Below, in pieces: positions 51,940 to 62,127 of a stretch of DNA of 64,000 nucleotides (positions within the stretch are counted from its first letter, which is position 1; every line of letters starts with the position of its first letter). The translations under genes and the position numbers were made by a program. Origin of the DNA: Paenibacillus sediminis (GTDB taxonomy: Bacteria; Bacillota; Bacilli; Paenibacillales; Paenibacillaceae). The stretch is taken from positions 1 through 64,000 of the forward strand of contig NZ_JAGGKP010000008.1 in assembly GCF_017873765.1 (NCBI RefSeq), in the 5' to 3' direction. The notes beneath the pieces were generated by a model. That model was given only the letters and a program-made list of their open reading frames with translations. It did no database searches and was not told the DNA's origin.

Positions 51940-53743
51940 TTTGAGTGGCGAGTTTCTCGCCGATCGAGAGAGGCCGGAAGTCTTCGACGCTGGCCTCTTT
52001 TATTTTTTTAATGGAACCGAAATGCTTCAGCAGCATTTTGCGGCGCTTCTCACCAACCCCAGGTATCGCATCGAGCTGCGAAGCGATCATTGATTTGCCG
52101 CGTTGTTCACGGTGGAACGTGATTGCAAAACGGTGAACCTCATCTTGAATCCGCTGAAGCAAATAAAATTCTTGACTGTCCCGAGGGAGCGACACAGGTT
52201 CCGGGGGATCCCCGACCATCAACTGCGCTGTCTTATGCTTCTCGTCTTTAACAAGACCGCATACTGGAATGAACAGACCCAGTTCATTCTCGAGCACGTC
52301 GACAGCGGCTGAAATTTGCCCTTTCCCGCCGTCTACAACAATGAGATCAGGCATCTCCAAATTTTCTTTCAGGACACGTTCATAACGACGCCGGATGACC
52401 TCACGCATCGTTTCATAATCGTCCGGTCCTTTGACCGTCCGAATTTTGTATTTACGATATTCCTTCTTGGCTGGCTTACCGTCAATGAATACAACCATCG
52501 CTGATACTGGATTTGTACCTTGAATATTCGAGTTATCGAATGCTTCAATCCGATGTGCGGACGAAATGCCGATAATTTTCCCTAAATTTTCAGCAGCGAT
52601 AGATGTACGTTCTTCATTGCGCTCAATAAGCCGGAACTTCTCGTCTAACGCAACTTTGGCGTTATCGATAGCCATGCTGACCATCTGCTTCTTAAGTCCG
52701 CGCTGCGGCAAACGCACTTTTACGCCAAGCCACTCCTGCAGCAATTGAGGACCATCCTCATCTTCTTCCGAATCCGGAGCAGGCAGCAAAATTTCCTGCG
52801 GCAATGCAGGATTGTCGCTATAGTACTGTGTAACATAGGACATAAAATCACTGTATGGATCGCCGTAGAATGGAAATACCGATCTATGCCGTTCGATCAT
52901 TTTACCTTGCCGCATATACAAAATTTGAACACACATCCAGCCTTTATCCACGGCAAAGCCGAACACGTCACGATTCTTCGCATCACTTGTCGTAATTTTT
53001 TGTTTTTCCATGATAGCGTCAATGCTGATGATTTGATCTCGCAGCTCTTTTGCCCGTTCAAAATTGAGCTCTTCAGCTGCAGCTTCCATTTTGCGCTGTA
53101 AGTCTTTCTTAATGTCCTCGTGTCCGCCGCTTAGAAAGCGGGTAATCTCATGCGTAATTTCTTCATAAGAAGATTGAGGTATTTCCTTGACGCAAGGAGC
53201 CATACACTGACCTATATGATAATACAGACATACCTCTTTCGGCATGACATTACATTTGCGAAGCGGATACATCCGGTCAAGCAACTTCTTCGTCTGCTGG
53301 GCAGCGTAAGCATTTGGATACGGTCCAAAATATTTCGCTTTATCCTTGAGGACACGCCGAGTCACCTCAAGCTTAGGGTGAGCCTCATTCGTAATTTTAA
53401 TATATGGATACGTTTTGTCGTCCTTAAGCAGAACATTGTAACGCGGCATGTGCTGTTTAATTAGATTATTTTCGAGAATAAGAGCTTCCATATTGCTGCC
53501 GGTTACAATATATTCGAAATCACGGATTTCCGAGACGAGCATCTGCGTCTTCCCATTATGACTGCCGGTAAAATAAGAACGAACGCGATTTTTCAAAATT
53601 TTAGCTTTACCAACATAAATGATAGTGCCATCTTTGTTCTTCATTAAATAACAACCCGGAAGATCAGGCAGCAGAGCCAGCTTATTGCGGATGTTCTCCA
53701 TTGCCTTTTCCTGTTCTTCCAGTTCTTTCATGAATTGCTCCAC
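51908..53743 (-). CDS. uvrC: UvrABC excinuclease subunit C
   Basis: UvrC makes both incisions in nucleotide excision repair. The sequence has the N-terminal GIY-YIG nuclease ([36 protein letters not shown]), a UVR domain around [18 protein letters not shown], the RNase H-like C-terminal nuclease ([28 protein letters not shown]-like [10 protein letters not shown]) and a final tandem HhH ([21 protein letters not shown]). Start is uncertain: GTG 53743 has GGGAGGG ten bases upstream and is chosen; ATG 53776 has none; a downstream ATG matches the Bacillus length of about 598. It stands alone. Confidence 0.93.
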   Translation of the reverse strand: MEQFMKELEEQEKAMENIRNKLALLPDLPGCYLMKNKDGTIIYVGKAKILKNRVRSYFTGSHNGKTQMLVSEIRDFEYIVTGSNMEALILENNLIKQHMPRYNVLLKDDKTYPYIKITNEAHPKLEVTRRVLKDKAKYFGPYPNAYAAQQTKKLLDRMYPLRKCNVMPKEVCLYYHIGQCMAPCVKEIPQSSYEEITHEITRFLSGGHEDIKKDLQRKMEAAAEELNFERAKELRDQIISIDAIMEKQKITTSDAKNRDVFGFAVDKGWMCVQILYMRQGKMIERHRSVFPFYGDPYSDFMSYVTQYYSDNPALPQEILLPAPDSEEDEDGPQLLQEWLGVKVRLPQRGLKKQMVSMAIDNAKVALDEKFRLIERNEERTSIAAENLGKIIGISSAHRIEAFDNSNIQGTNPVSAMVVFIDGKPAKKEYRKYKIRTVKGPDDYETMREVIRRRYERVLKENLEMPDLIVVDGGKGQISAAVDVLENELGLFIPVCGLVKDEKHKTAQLMVGDPPEPVSLPRDSQEFYLLQRIQDEVHRFAITFHREQRGKSMIASQLDAIPGVGEKRRKMLLKHFGSIKKIKEASVEDFRPLSIGEKLATQIIAALQDEES

Positions 53744-53838
53744 TTGCTTCATCCCTCCCGAGTAGAACATCATCAATGTAACTTATCATATTATAAGAAA
53801 TTTTTACAGATCGTTTCAATTCCATATTATGTGTAAGC

Positions 53839-53873
53839 AAAAAAGCCCCCGGCCGTAAGACCGAAGGGCTTCT
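53839..53873 (-). terminator. Terminator of trxA
   Basis: Minus strand AGCCC, inner CGGTC/GGCCG stem, GGGCT followed by TTTTTT, ten bases after the trxA stop. Confidence 0.85.
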
Positions 53874-53883
53874 AATGGTACAA

Positions 53884-54201
53884 TTATTGGTGTTTAGCAA
53901 TAATGTTTTTCAAAGTTTCTTTGGAGTTCACTCCAACCACTTTATCCACGGGTTGACCATCTTTGAAGAAGATCAAAGTTGGGATACTCATTACACCGAA
54001 ACGGGAAGCAGACTCTGGGTTGTCATCCACGTTTACTTTTGCAATTTTAACAGAGTCGCCAACTTCAGTTGCCAGGTCCTCTAGAATTGGAGCAAGCATT
54101 TTGCAAGGTCCGCACCATGGAGCCCAGAAGTCTACAACGACTGTTCCGCTTCCTTCTACTTCAGAAGTGAACGTTTGGTCAGTTACATTAACAATTGCCA
54201 T
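53884..54201 (-). CDS. trxA: Thioredoxin
   Basis: A 105-residue thioredoxin with active site WCGPCK (Cys 30 and 33), preceded by VVVDFWAP and followed by KMLAPILEDLA; cis-Pro segment SIPTLIFFKDG and C-terminal VVGVNSKETLKNII are normal. It reduces disulfides in ribonucleotide reductase and other proteins. AAGGAGG lies nine bases before the ATG. It is monocistronic with its own terminator. No sign of the extended C-terminus of membrane-bound types. Confidence 0.96.
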   Translation of the reverse strand: MAIVNVTDQTFTSEVEGSGTVVVDFWAPWCGPCKMLAPILEDLATEVGDSVKIAKVNVDDNPESASRFGVMSIPTLIFFKDGQPVDKVVGVNSKETLKNIIAKHQ

Positions 54202-54415
54202 ATAAAATTCCTCCTTATATCATTGGACATTATTTCAATAATGAGACATCGGTTTCTCGACATCATCAGTATACCACCTTATTTAGAAAATGTGAAATCA
54301 TTTGAATTACAGATTAACTTTTCTTTACAAAACATTTACCCTTTAGTTATACTGTTCTTAATTAGGACTGTCTATGCTTTATGGTAAGATAATCCAACAT
54401 GAGGAGGCAATCACC

Positions 54416-54571
54416 ATGGATGTTAACGTTCATCTTGCGGATCCACGGGAACACGTTAATGAAGAACCCCGTGACGACTTAGGTGATTTGATGACCGGCT
54501 TTTTTGGAATGGCTGGTTTTATGTTCCTTATCTTTTTAGTCATGGTTTTGGTGAAATTTTTCGCGGGCTAA
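54416..54571 (+). CDS. Small single-helix membrane protein
   Basis: A 51-residue protein starting MDVNVHLADPREHVNEEPRD, acidic, then one hydrophobic helix (GMAGFMFLIFLVMVLVKFFAG) at the C-terminus. GAGGAGG lies eight bases before the ATG, and a strong terminator follows, so it is a true small gene. I recognise no family with confidence; its layout is like other uncharacterised Bacillales membrane miniproteins. Nothing in its surroundings (trxA divergent, dnaI convergent) tells the function. Confidence 0.72.
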   Translation: MDVNVHLADPREHVNEEPRDDLGDLMTGFFGMAGFMFLIFLVMVLVKFFAG

Positions 54572-54585
54572 GAGTGTATTCCCAA

Positions 54586-54635
54586 GAAAAAAGTCTGATC
54601 CTCCGCATGTTCATTCGGAAGCTCAGACTTTTTTT
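54586..54635. terminator. Bidirectional terminator between the miniprotein and dnaI
   Basis: AAAAAAGTCTGA with inner CCG/CGG stem pairs with TCAGACTTTTTTT. It serves both convergent genes. Confidence 0.9.
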
Positions 54636-54657
54636 CTATATATTGAAGAACATAATA

Positions 54658-55611
54658 TTAATGACGTCCTCGTTTGTTCTCTCCATTCACGACAATGACA
54701 TCGACAAACGGAGAAATTCGATCCATCAGCCGTTGTCCTTTGTACACTTCTTCCCCATCCTTACTTGTGAAGCTGAGATGCTTCTCTAATCCCTCAAGCG
54801 AATAGTTCGATGTATAGAAAGTTGGCTTACGGTTCATTCGATAGTTCAGAATCGAACCTAATACATGGTCACGAACCCAAGGATTTAAATTTTCGGCTCC
54901 AATATCGTCAAAAATAAGTAAATCCGCCTGCTTCATCACTTCGATCGTTTCTTTGATTTTGGCGCCGTCCTGCAGCATCGATTTCAAATCCTCGACAAAT
55001 TCAGGCATGTAGACGATCGCACCAGTGTATCCCGCTTTCGCAAGTTCATGCAGCAAGTAGCACATTAAAAATGTTTTGCCTGTTCCAAAGTGACCTGTCA
55101 AATACAGTCCGTGAATAGGCAGTCCGTTCTGCTTCACCTCATTAATATAACGGAACACTTGCTCCACAGCATGTGCGCGTTTAATGTCCTTCGCCATAAT
55201 TTCCACTGCATCATAACCTTCAGCAAGTGCTCGCTCATCTACGTAGAAGCTGTGAATCCGTTTTTTAATATCTTGCTGCCGTTCTTTCGTAAGCTGCAGC
55301 GAACATGCCACTTCATGAGCATAGATTTGCGCTGTACCATTTACGTTCTCAACGGACAGCCTCGTATAGTGACCTTGAAAATCATTCGGGCAATGGTCAA
55401 GACCAGGACATGCCGCACAGTTGTGCTGTTCTTTAACATATTGATACACTCTGCTCATATTAACGGTAATACTTTCATCCTTAAGCTCTGGATGTTCATT
55501 CCGCAGCTTCTTCACGAGCGGATCGTTCAACAGCTCAGCTGCAAGCTGCTGGGACTTTTGCCTCAGCTGAGGGTTTTTCATTTGCTGCAAAATTTCTGCT
55601 AAAGATTCCAT
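54658..55611 (-). CDS. dnaI: Primosomal helicase loader DnaI
   Basis: DnaI is the AAA+ loader of the replicative helicase in Bacillota. The 317-residue protein has an N-terminal helical zinc-binding part (about residues 60-85, HNCAACPGLDHCPNDFQGHY) and an ATPase domain with Walker A GHFGTGKT, Walker B LLIFDDIGAEN and sensor segment FYTSNYSLEGLEKH. It ends with an arginine-finger-like RLMDRI. Length and order agree with Bacillus DnaI. It follows dnaB by 18 bases; the pair is a conserved operon. Confidence 0.95.
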   Translation of the reverse strand: MESLAEILQQMKNPQLRQKSQQLAAELLNDPLVKKLRNEHPELKDESITVNMSRVYQYVKEQHNCAACPGLDHCPNDFQGHYTRLSVENVNGTAQIYAHEVACSLQLTKERQQDIKKRIHSFYVDERALAEGYDAVEIMAKDIKRAHAVEQVFRYINEVKQNGLPIHGLYLTGHFGTGKTFLMCYLLHELAKAGYTGAIVYMPEFVEDLKSMLQDGAKIKETIEVMKQADLLIFDDIGAENLNPWVRDHVLGSILNYRMNRKPTFYTSNYSLEGLEKHLSFTSKDGEEVYKGQRLMDRISPFVDVIVVNGENKRGRH

Positions 55612-55629
55612 AAGCTCCTCCTTTCTTTC

Positions 55630-57147
55630 TTACTGCTTATCCTTTTTCTTGCTAGCTTGCATCTGCTCAGCCATCCGAATCAGTGCTGCAAATTCTTCTT
55701 CAGATACGGTCTCACCTTGCTCTGTACTTTGCACTATCGGTATTTCAGGTTTGGACTTTGCTGTCTTATTGTAACTACGGGTACGCGGCGAAGCTGAGGC
55801 ATACGTGCCAGCAGCTTGTCTGCTTTTCACTTTGGATTGTTCCCTGATGTACTCTACAGCCTTCTCATACGTATTCACTTGCTTCAGCAGCATGTTCGAG
55901 GCAATCGCCTCCACGAAATTACGGTTAATGCGCTGTTCACTTCCTGAAGTTAAGAGAGACATTAAATAATGAATAAGTACGTTGATCACTTCACCCGGCA
56001 GCTTATAGCTGAGGTCTATTTTCTCGAATATGTCTAGAAAATTATCCGGGACAGAGCCTGGGAAAAAAGTTTGCAGCATACGCGTATAAGGCTCATTTCG
56101 AAGCATCATGTTATATTGATGAATATCGCATTTCGATTGAAACTGCTGCGGAACTTCCAAATAATATTCCATTTGTACGGCATGCTCGAGCGGAACGGCC
56201 GTTTCTGACTCTCTTTGCTGCATCAACTCCACTTTACCAGCCAGCACTTGGCGTTCTTCTTGGCGCTTCTTCCCTTGACGGAAGTGCAGACTCGCTTTAT
56301 GCTGCAGCTCATCAAACATCAGATCTCCATCAGGCGTGAAAATACCGTCTTCATCGAGAAGTCTGCAAATATCTTGAAGACTTAAATTGTATTTACGAAC
56401 CACATAGTTGACGATCCCCATCTGTTCATGGTTGTAACGAAGCTTTTCTACATATGCACGGTTAGCCGATTCACGGGGAAACCGTAAAATGATATCGGCA
56501 TAATTGACTCCATCCTCATCATCTGCGAGCTTCAGCCCAGGCTGTCTAGATGTAGCAACCTCAGCTAAAGCTTGCTCTAATTCATAGTCAATGACATGCG
56601 TATTTAATTCAAAAATATCATAAAACGGATGTGATATATTTTCTTTATTCGTAGACAGGCCCGCCCATTCTTCCGGCTCTTTGCTCCATAGCTGCTCTCG
56701 CAAGGACAACACGGCAAATTTGCCGATTTTATCACGCAGCAGCAGTGTTAGATGTTGTGTCTTAAAAAATTCTGCTGGCGAAAGCGGCGGCTGTAATTCA
56801 TATTCATAAATATAGTCATCGTTCTCTGGTATATAGACCCGGCTTGTCTGTAGCAGCCCGACAGCTTCCAGTTTGGATGCCTGCTCAATGACATACTTTC
56901 GTCCCTTCTCACTTGGTTCAAGACCAAGCGTAAGAAACAAACGACGCTGTTGTTCGATGCGCGAGTATCCTACCTGCTCCAGCGGAATATGCTGAAACAA
57001 CAGTTGATAGAAGCTAATCGCAAACGCACCTACCATCGGCTGATAGATCATACTCAGCATTCTGCTGTCCAGAGCGCTCAAAGAAAAGTCTCTGTATACG
57101 CAGTAACGATGATTTTCGGTAAAATGCAACAAACTTTTCATGCGCAT
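55630..57147 (-). CDS. dnaB: Replication initiation/membrane attachment protein DnaB
   Basis: Bacillota DnaB (not the helicase of that name in Escherichia coli) helps load the helicase with DnaD and DnaI. The 505-residue protein has an N-terminal winged-helix DDBH1-like region and a C-terminal DDBH2 domain ending near AIASNMLLKQVNTYEKAVEYIREQ, typical of DnaD/DnaB. A basic, Ser-rich linker and acidic tail follow. The start at 57147 has GGAGG ten bases upstream; ATG 57177 has none. It is the first gene of dnaB-dnaI. Confidence 0.9.
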   Translation of the reverse strand: MRMKSLLHFTENHRYCVYRDFSLSALDSRMLSMIYQPMVGAFAISFYQLLFQHIPLEQVGYSRIEQQRRLFLTLGLEPSEKGRKYVIEQASKLEAVGLLQTSRVYIPENDDYIYEYELQPPLSPAEFFKTQHLTLLLRDKIGKFAVLSLREQLWSKEPEEWAGLSTNKENISHPFYDIFELNTHVIDYELEQALAEVATSRQPGLKLADDEDGVNYADIILRFPRESANRAYVEKLRYNHEQMGIVNYVVRKYNLSLQDICRLLDEDGIFTPDGDLMFDELQHKASLHFRQGKKRQEERQVLAGKVELMQQRESETAVPLEHAVQMEYYLEVPQQFQSKCDIHQYNMMLRNEPYTRMLQTFFPGSVPDNFLDIFEKIDLSYKLPGEVINVLIHYLMSLLTSGSEQRINRNFVEAIASNMLLKQVNTYEKAVEYIREQSKVKSRQAAGTYASASPRTRSYNKTAKSKPEIPIVQSTEQGETVSEEEFAALIRMAEQMQASKKKDKQ

Positions 57148-57283
57148 CGCTTGTGTTCCTCCAATAATTTGATCCATTTCGTCATCAAGGTTGTAGCACT
57201 ATTCTATCATAAGAGAAACGAGGATTCGAAGTCTATTTTGTTGGAAGCTGATGATGTTCATTTGGATATGATGAGAAATATAG

Positions 57284-57318
57284 TAAAAAGGCCACTCCTT
57301 TCATAGGAATGGCCTTTT
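57284..57318. terminator. Terminator downstream of the secreted hydrolase gene
   Basis: AAAAAGGCCACTCCT pairs with AGGAATGGCCTTTT around TTCAT; it lies ten bases past the stop at 57329. Confidence 0.85.
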
Positions 57319-57328
57319 AGATCATCAA

Positions 57329-58960
57329 CTATTTTTTCGAATGAATCCAGTCTGCCAAATCTAGAACAACTTGCTCTGGCACATTTGCAGAGAGTGCATA
57401 TTCATTACCGGTAGAAGGCTTATCATACGGAACAAATAAATGAGTTAATGCAGGGTAAGATTTATATACGACATTACTCCGTCCCGCTAAATCTTGTTTC
57501 CAAACATCTAAATTAGATTTATCTACTTGAACGTCATTCTCACCTTGGGCGATGAACAGGGGTACTTGCTGTTTCTTAGCAATTTCCGGACCGCTGTAAT
57601 TTCTAAAATCGTACCACCAATAAGCATTTCCAAGCGGAAACTGCTGTGGAAGGTTGTCTTTTGAATATTGTGGATCTTTAATTATTTTATAGTACTGAAT
57701 GACCTGCTCAATTTGCGCTATAGCGGACTCAGGCACTCCTGCAGCTCTATAACGCTCAATGGCTCCTTCATACTGCTTAATGACTAAATCTTCTAAAGAA
57801 CCGCTCGGCGCAGCCATCAGCATCGCTCCAGCGATACTTTTATCCGTATCGGCTTCAAGGATTCGAGGAATGAGCATTCCTCCCTGACTATGACCGAGTA
57901 CATAAATTTGGGAAGTATCAATTTTCTCTTCTGCTTTCAATGCTTGAACGGCATAGATTGCATCGTCAATTGTTTCTTCCTTCACCGTAAACTTCGGAAA
58001 ATCGGATCTAATCGGATATTCTCGCGTTCGCTTGTCATAACGCAGCACGGCAATCCCTTTGTTCGCCAGTCCTCCAGCGAGATCTCGGAACATCTTACTG
58101 CCGCCGATCGACTCATCGCGGTCATTTGGACCTGATCCATGAACAAGAACAACGACAGGAAATTTGCCTTCTCCTTTAGGCAATGTAAGTACTCCTGGTA
58201 ATTGAAAAGGGCTCTGTCCGATGACAACCTCTTTCTCTATGTATTGATCAGGGTGATCGTAGGAAGGGGCTTTATAATTACTTGATACATCAGTCACTAA
58301 TCCTATGTCATCGAGTAACCCCTGCTTATCAAACCTAAGCTCTAATGCAAAAACGGCTCCTTGAGGCGTCTTGTAAACTAATCTCTCATTACGATGAACG
58401 AGCGATTGATTAGAATCTGCCTTGAGTAGCGTCCAACTAGTCCCAAATAACGAGCCAATCTTAATCGGCATTAGGGAAAGCTGTTCTATCGGAAGCTTAA
58501 CCTTTAAAGAGCTATTTAATAATTGCTCGGCATTCTCGAATTTCCCTTGTTTCATTCGTGCCATAAAGTACAGTGCCTTTGTTCTCGTATCAGCATGCTC
58601 TATGTTGATTCCATCTGTGCTGTTCCAATCTACATCCACTGCGAGCGCTTTATTGAAACTTGCTAGTGATACTAGAGTCACAAGCTCCTTATTCTGTACC
58701 GGAGCAGATGATAGATTAAACGCTCCTCCGTTTAATGTCGATTGCGATTGATTAAGCTGCACTCTCCACTCCTTATCGCCAAGTGATACACGAATCGCTT
58801 TATCGCTTGGCAGCCACTGTACATCAGCACCTAAGGCTTCTGCGCTGCTTCGGAGCGGCACCAATACTTCCTTCGTATCCTCCGCAGAAATAGATGCAGG
58901 CAAAATAAGAGCCGATAACACACTTGCTGCGAGCATCGCATTCACAAATCTGTTCTTCAT
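57329..58960 (-). CDS. Secreted alpha/beta hydrolase with stalk-like N-terminal domain
   Basis: A 543-residue exported protein. Signal peptide MKNRFVNAMLAASVLSALIL with cleavage after ISA; then a copper-amine-oxidase-like stalk part (VLVPLRSSAEALGADVQWLPSDKAIRVSLG). The C-terminal half is an alpha/beta hydrolase: oxyanion segment VLVHGSGPNDRDES, nucleophile GHSQGGMLIPR, acid in FIAQGENDVQVD, catalytic His in PALTHLFVP. A middle DUF3887-like domain (about 130-215) is present. Probably an esterase or peptidase-like wall hydrolase. Start at 58960 is preferred with GGAGG ten bases upstream. Confidence 0.86.
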   Translation of the reverse strand: MKNRFVNAMLAASVLSALILPASISAEDTKEVLVPLRSSAEALGADVQWLPSDKAIRVSLGDKEWRVQLNQSQSTLNGGAFNLSSAPVQNKELVTLVSLASFNKALAVDVDWNSTDGINIEHADTRTKALYFMARMKQGKFENAEQLLNSSLKVKLPIEQLSLMPIKIGSLFGTSWTLLKADSNQSLVHRNERLVYKTPQGAVFALELRFDKQGLLDDIGLVTDVSSNYKAPSYDHPDQYIEKEVVIGQSPFQLPGVLTLPKGEGKFPVVVLVHGSGPNDRDESIGGSKMFRDLAGGLANKGIAVLRYDKRTREYPIRSDFPKFTVKEETIDDAIYAVQALKAEEKIDTSQIYVLGHSQGGMLIPRILEADTDKSIAGAMLMAAPSGSLEDLVIKQYEGAIERYRAAGVPESAIAQIEQVIQYYKIIKDPQYSKDNLPQQFPLGNAYWWYDFRNYSGPEIAKKQQVPLFIAQGENDVQVDKSNLDVWKQDLAGRSNVVYKSYPALTHLFVPYDKPSTGNEYALSANVPEQVVLDLADWIHSKK

Positions 58961-59060
58961 CCCAAACATTCCTCCCCCGTAAAATGAATCGAATTCATAC
59001 ATTTAAAAGTATAAAGTTTAAATTTTACAAAAACAAGAAATATAAGGAAATCAATAAACA

Positions 59061-59091
59061 AATAAAAAAACTCCCCTTCTGGGGAGCTTTA
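59061..59091 (-). terminator. Terminator of yuiB
   Basis: Minus strand GCTCCCC, loop AGAA, GGGGAGT with seven T following. Confidence 0.85.
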
Positions 59092-59125
59092 TGAAAATCC
59101 TTATGACTCTGAAAATGAACAAGCA

Positions 59126-59419
59126 TTAGAACATTTTATAACCTTTCTGCCGTAACGTCTGGATCGTCCATCCGCTGAGAACAGCCCCAGCAAGTCCTGA
59201 GATTGCTGTCAAATAATCAACAAGCCGGAAGGATGCAATATGAGTCCAAAATGAGGTCTCATGATCCCATAATGAATAGACGACGATCGGCAAAATGACG
59301 ATGATAAATAAATATGCCGGAAACCACGTAGTTTTCATTAACATATTTAATATGAAGCCAATACCGAACATCATAACAAAGAATAGTATCATTAAAATGA
59401 TGACGACGATAAAGCCCAT
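59126..59419 (-). CDS. yuiB: YuiB-like membrane protein
   Basis: A 97-residue protein with three hydrophobic segments: MGFIVVIILMILFFVMMFGIGFILNML, the second LFIIVILPIVVYSL, and a third at LTAISGLAGAVLSGW. It fits YuiB of Bacillus by length and hydrophobic pattern. The Bacillus gene lies near yumB and yumC, homologues of which lie within 4 kb here, which supports the call. Function unknown. It is transcribed away from hemQ with its own terminator. Confidence 0.75.
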   Translation of the reverse strand: MGFIVVIILMILFFVMMFGIGFILNMLMKTTWFPAYLFIIVILPIVVYSLWDHETSFWTHIASFRLVDYLTAISGLAGAVLSGWTIQTLRQKGYKMF

Positions 59420-59541
59420 GATTGCTTATTCACCTCACGAATTTAAGTATAAAGCGCACAGAATATGTATGGACTAGTAGTAAGTGTACTAGAAAAATAG
59501 TGACGAAGCAATGAACATTCGTGAAGAGATTGTGAATCCAT

Positions 59542-59571
59542 TTGCCCTAATAAAGGAAATTGGGATACAAT
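59542..59571 (+). promoter_or_regulatory. Candidate sigma-A promoter of hemQ
   Basis: TTGCCC, 18 bases, TACAAT, about 64 bases before the start codon. Four of six and five of six matches. Confidence 0.35.
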
Positions 59572-59634
59572 GAAATAGGCAATATGGCCATGATTAAATA
59601 TTAAATTCATTATATATATTTTAGGAGTGATGAC

Positions 59635-60384
59635 ATGAACGAGGCTACACTAACACTAGAGGGTTGGTATGCGCTCCACGATTTTCGCTCAATCAATTGG
59701 GCTGCATGGAAAGCTGCAGATGATGAGGAACGTGCAGTAGCTTTGGATGAGCTGAACGCATTTCTGAAAGAGTGGAGCGACGTTGAAGCAGAGAAGCAAG
59801 GAAGCACAGCCGTATACAGCATTGTGGGACAAAAAGCAGATTTCGTGCTTATGCACCTGCGCGAAACATTAGATGAACTTAATGCGATTGAGAATGCTTT
59901 TAACAAAACAACGTTTGCCCAATATACAACAAAAGCTTACTCTTATGTGAGTGTCGTTGAACTGAGCAACTATTTAGCCTCTTCAGACGGCGGCGATCCA
60001 ATGCAAAATCCGCATGTCATTGCCCGTCTAAAACCAATATTGCCAAAAGCATCTTACATTTGCTTCTATCCAATGAACAAAAAACGTGATCTATCCGATA
60101 ACTGGTATATGCTAACCATGGATGAACGCCGGGATATGATGCGCAGTCATGGATTGATTGGCCGCAACTACGCTGGTAAAGTAAAACAAATTATTACCGG
60201 CTCCATTGGTTTTGACGATTGGGAGTGGGGCGTTACACTGTTTGCCGATGATGCGCTTCAGTTCAAAAAACTGATCTACGAAATGCGCTTTGATGAAGTC
60301 AGTGCACGCTTTGCTGAATTCGGATCGTTCTTTGTCGGCAATTTGCTCTCTCCTGAGAAGTTTGAAGAAATGCTTAAATTATAA
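59635..60384 (+). CDS. hemQ: Coproheme decarboxylase HemQ (ChdC)
   Basis: The 249-residue enzyme converts coproheme III to haem b in the coproporphyrin-dependent pathway of Bacillota, using hydrogen peroxide. It has [42 protein letters not shown], then [20 protein letters not shown] with the conserved tyrosine, and [19 protein letters not shown] with the proximal His. Closing block is [36 protein letters not shown] lies before the ATG. It is chlorite-dismutase family by fold but not a chlorite enzyme. Monocistronic. Confidence 0.95.
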   Translation: MNEATLTLEGWYALHDFRSINWAAWKAADDEERAVALDELNAFLKEWSDVEAEKQGSTAVYSIVGQKADFVLMHLRETLDELNAIENAFNKTTFAQYTTKAYSYVSVVELSNYLASSDGGDPMQNPHVIARLKPILPKASYICFYPMNKKRDLSDNWYMLTMDERRDMMRSHGLIGRNYAGKVKQIITGSIGFDDWEWGVTLFADDALQFKKLIYEMRFDEVSARFAEFGSFFVGNLLSPEKFEEMLKL

Positions 60385-60409
60385 GAAAACCTTCTAACGT
60401 CGTGTTCAT

Positions 60410-60446
60410 AAAAGGTGCCCCTGATCATCATCAGGAGCACCTTTGT
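60410..60446. terminator. Bidirectional terminator after hemQ
   Basis: AAAGGTGCCCCTGAT pairs with ATCAGGAGCACCTTT, loop CATC; serves hemQ and the minus-strand gene ending at 60453. Confidence 0.9.
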
Positions 60447-60452
60447 TCATTT

Positions 60453-60698
60453 TTATTGATCGTGATCTTGGTCTAAAGATTCAAGATATTCGGCTGTTGC
60501 ACGGTCCCGGGCACGACTCTTTTCTTTCAACCTCTCAATAGCCGGAAGAATAAGAATGTCGATCTCTTTCTGTACCGTATATGCTAAATCATACTGCTGC
60601 TGATCTTCTAAATACGAACCCACTTCCATAAGCGCGTTATATCGATCCAGTTCATCACGAGTAAGAAGTCCCCGAACTTGAACACTACAGTGTCGCAT
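60453..60698 (-). CDS. Small charged helical protein of unknown function
   Basis: An 81-residue cytoplasmic protein: VRGLLTRDELDRYNALMEVG, then two charged helices and an acidic tail LDQDHDQ. I know no family. It begins two bases after the NDH-like gene stop, so it is cotranscribed with it; the nearest purine-rich site (AGGAAAGGAAG) is 11 bases or more from the ATG, so translation may be coupled. It could be an accessory to the flavoprotein, but no motif says so. Confidence 0.6.
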   Translation of the reverse strand: MRHCSVQVRGLLTRDELDRYNALMEVGSYLEDQQQYDLAYTVQKEIDILILPAIERLKEKSRARDRATAEYLESLDQDHDQ

Positions 60699-60699
60699 T

Positions 60700-61893
60700 T
60701 TACAAAAATCTTCCTTTCCTCAGAACGAGTGGAATACCGCCAATAATAAATTGGTATCTCATATCAACTACCTTTTTCAGCTGAGCTGCAATCCAGCCTT
60801 TGTACTTCTTCCCGCCTACGGAGGCTATGGCCTCTCCTTTACCAAGCGAAGCAACTGTTCCTTTATGACTGAACACGAATTTCTTCATCTCTTGGCCCCG
60901 AATGGAAGCAACTACATTTTTCGCACATAACACACCTTGCTGCATCGCAATTTGCGCTGTTGGCGGATAAGGTCTTCCTTCCGGATTAAAGACGAGCGAG
61001 TTATCCCCAATAATGAAAATATGATCATATCCTGGGGCACGCAAATATTCATCCACTTTCACACGTCCACGCATCGTTTCAAACCCTGCAGCTTCGATCA
61101 GTCGGTTGCCTCTAATACCGCCTGTCCAGACGACCGTTGCCGCCTCAATCTCTTCACCTGTTGCCAGAACAACACCATTTGGTGTCGCTTCCCTAATGGC
61201 AACGCCAATCTTGAACGTAACACCTTTCTTTGAAAGCACGTCCATCGCATATTCCACAAGTTCTGGATCAAATCCCGGCAATGCGCTTGGCGCAGCCTCT
61301 ACATTATAAATATGAACTAAATTCGGATCTACGTCATATTCTTTGCAAAGCGCTGGAATGCGGTCAGCGAGTTCTGCTACAAATTCGATACCGCTAAAGC
61401 CTGCACCGCCAACGACGAAATTCAGACGGTCTGAACGGCTTTGGTCTGTCTTATAGAGCGCAAATTGATATTCAATATGTTGGCGAATCATCCGAACCGA
61501 ATTAATGCTGCGAATGGTCATCGCATATTCAGCAAGTCCTGGAATGCCGAATGTTTCAGGTTCTCCGCCTAAAGCGATAATAAGATAATCAAAAGATAAC
61601 GTTCCATCTTCTAAAATGACTTTTTTATCTCTCACACGAATTTCTTTAACCGTCGATTTTACTAAATCAATTTTAAATTCATCAATCAGTTTGGATATGT
61701 TCACTCTTGAATGTTTGATAGAGTCGGTGCCTGCTGCAGGCATATGTAAATGGGTTGTAAAATAATGATAATCATGTCGATTGACAAGCGTTACATCCGC
61801 TTCATTGTAGTTTAATTCTTTTTGCAGACGCTGCGCGGCTAATATTCCCCCATATCCAGCACCAAGAATAACGATTTTAGGTATACTGCTCAT
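60700..61893 (-). CDS. yumB: NDH-2-like NAD(P)H dehydrogenase (YumB-like)
   Basis: A 397-residue two-dinucleotide-binding flavoprotein. FAD site IPKIVILGAGYGGILAAQRL; NAD site LNFVVGGAGFSGIEFVAELAD; the C-terminal FAD contact HIFIIGDNSLVF and PPTAQIAMQQG are those of type 2 NADH:quinone dehydrogenases. The amphipathic C-terminus (QFIIGGIPLVLRKGRFL) could bind membrane. The start at 61893 has AAGGGG 11 bases upstream; the frame extends to 61944 without a site. It lies divergent to the YumC-like reductase, as in Bacillus. Confidence 0.9.
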   Translation of the reverse strand: MSSIPKIVILGAGYGGILAAQRLQKELNYNEADVTLVNRHDYHYFTTHLHMPAAGTDSIKHSRVNISKLIDEFKIDLVKSTVKEIRVRDKKVILEDGTLSFDYLIIALGGEPETFGIPGLAEYAMTIRSINSVRMIRQHIEYQFALYKTDQSRSDRLNFVVGGAGFSGIEFVAELADRIPALCKEYDVDPNLVHIYNVEAAPSALPGFDPELVEYAMDVLSKKGVTFKIGVAIREATPNGVVLATGEEIEAATVVWTGGIRGNRLIEAAGFETMRGRVKVDEYLRAPGYDHIFIIGDNSLVFNPEGRPYPPTAQIAMQQGVLCAKNVVASIRGQEMKKFVFSHKGTVASLGKGEAIASVGGKKYKGWIAAQLKKVVDMRYQFIIGGIPLVLRKGRFL

Positions 61894-62049
61894 TCTGATT
61901 TCTTTCCCCTTCCAGTAAGTAAATCTGATCTCTATCTTGTTCATCGTTCCTGATATGAAAATATTACTATCATTTTAAACGTTAATATATGCATTATCAA
62001 AAAAAATTAATATTTTTTTAAATGTAAGCCTGTACAAAAAAGGTATTCT

Positions 62050-62079
62050 TTGCAATAAGTGAAAAGTGCAGTTTATAAT
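62050..62079 (+). promoter_or_regulatory. Sigma-A promoter of the YumC-like gene
   Basis: TTGCAA, 18 bases, TATAAT, 49 bases before the GTG start. The position also argues against an upstream ATG at 62059, which lies inside the promoter. Confidence 0.55.
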
Positions 62080-62127
62080 AGGTACGTAGTTGATAATTTA
62101 TCTCATTTAGTTGGAGGTGCTTTACCA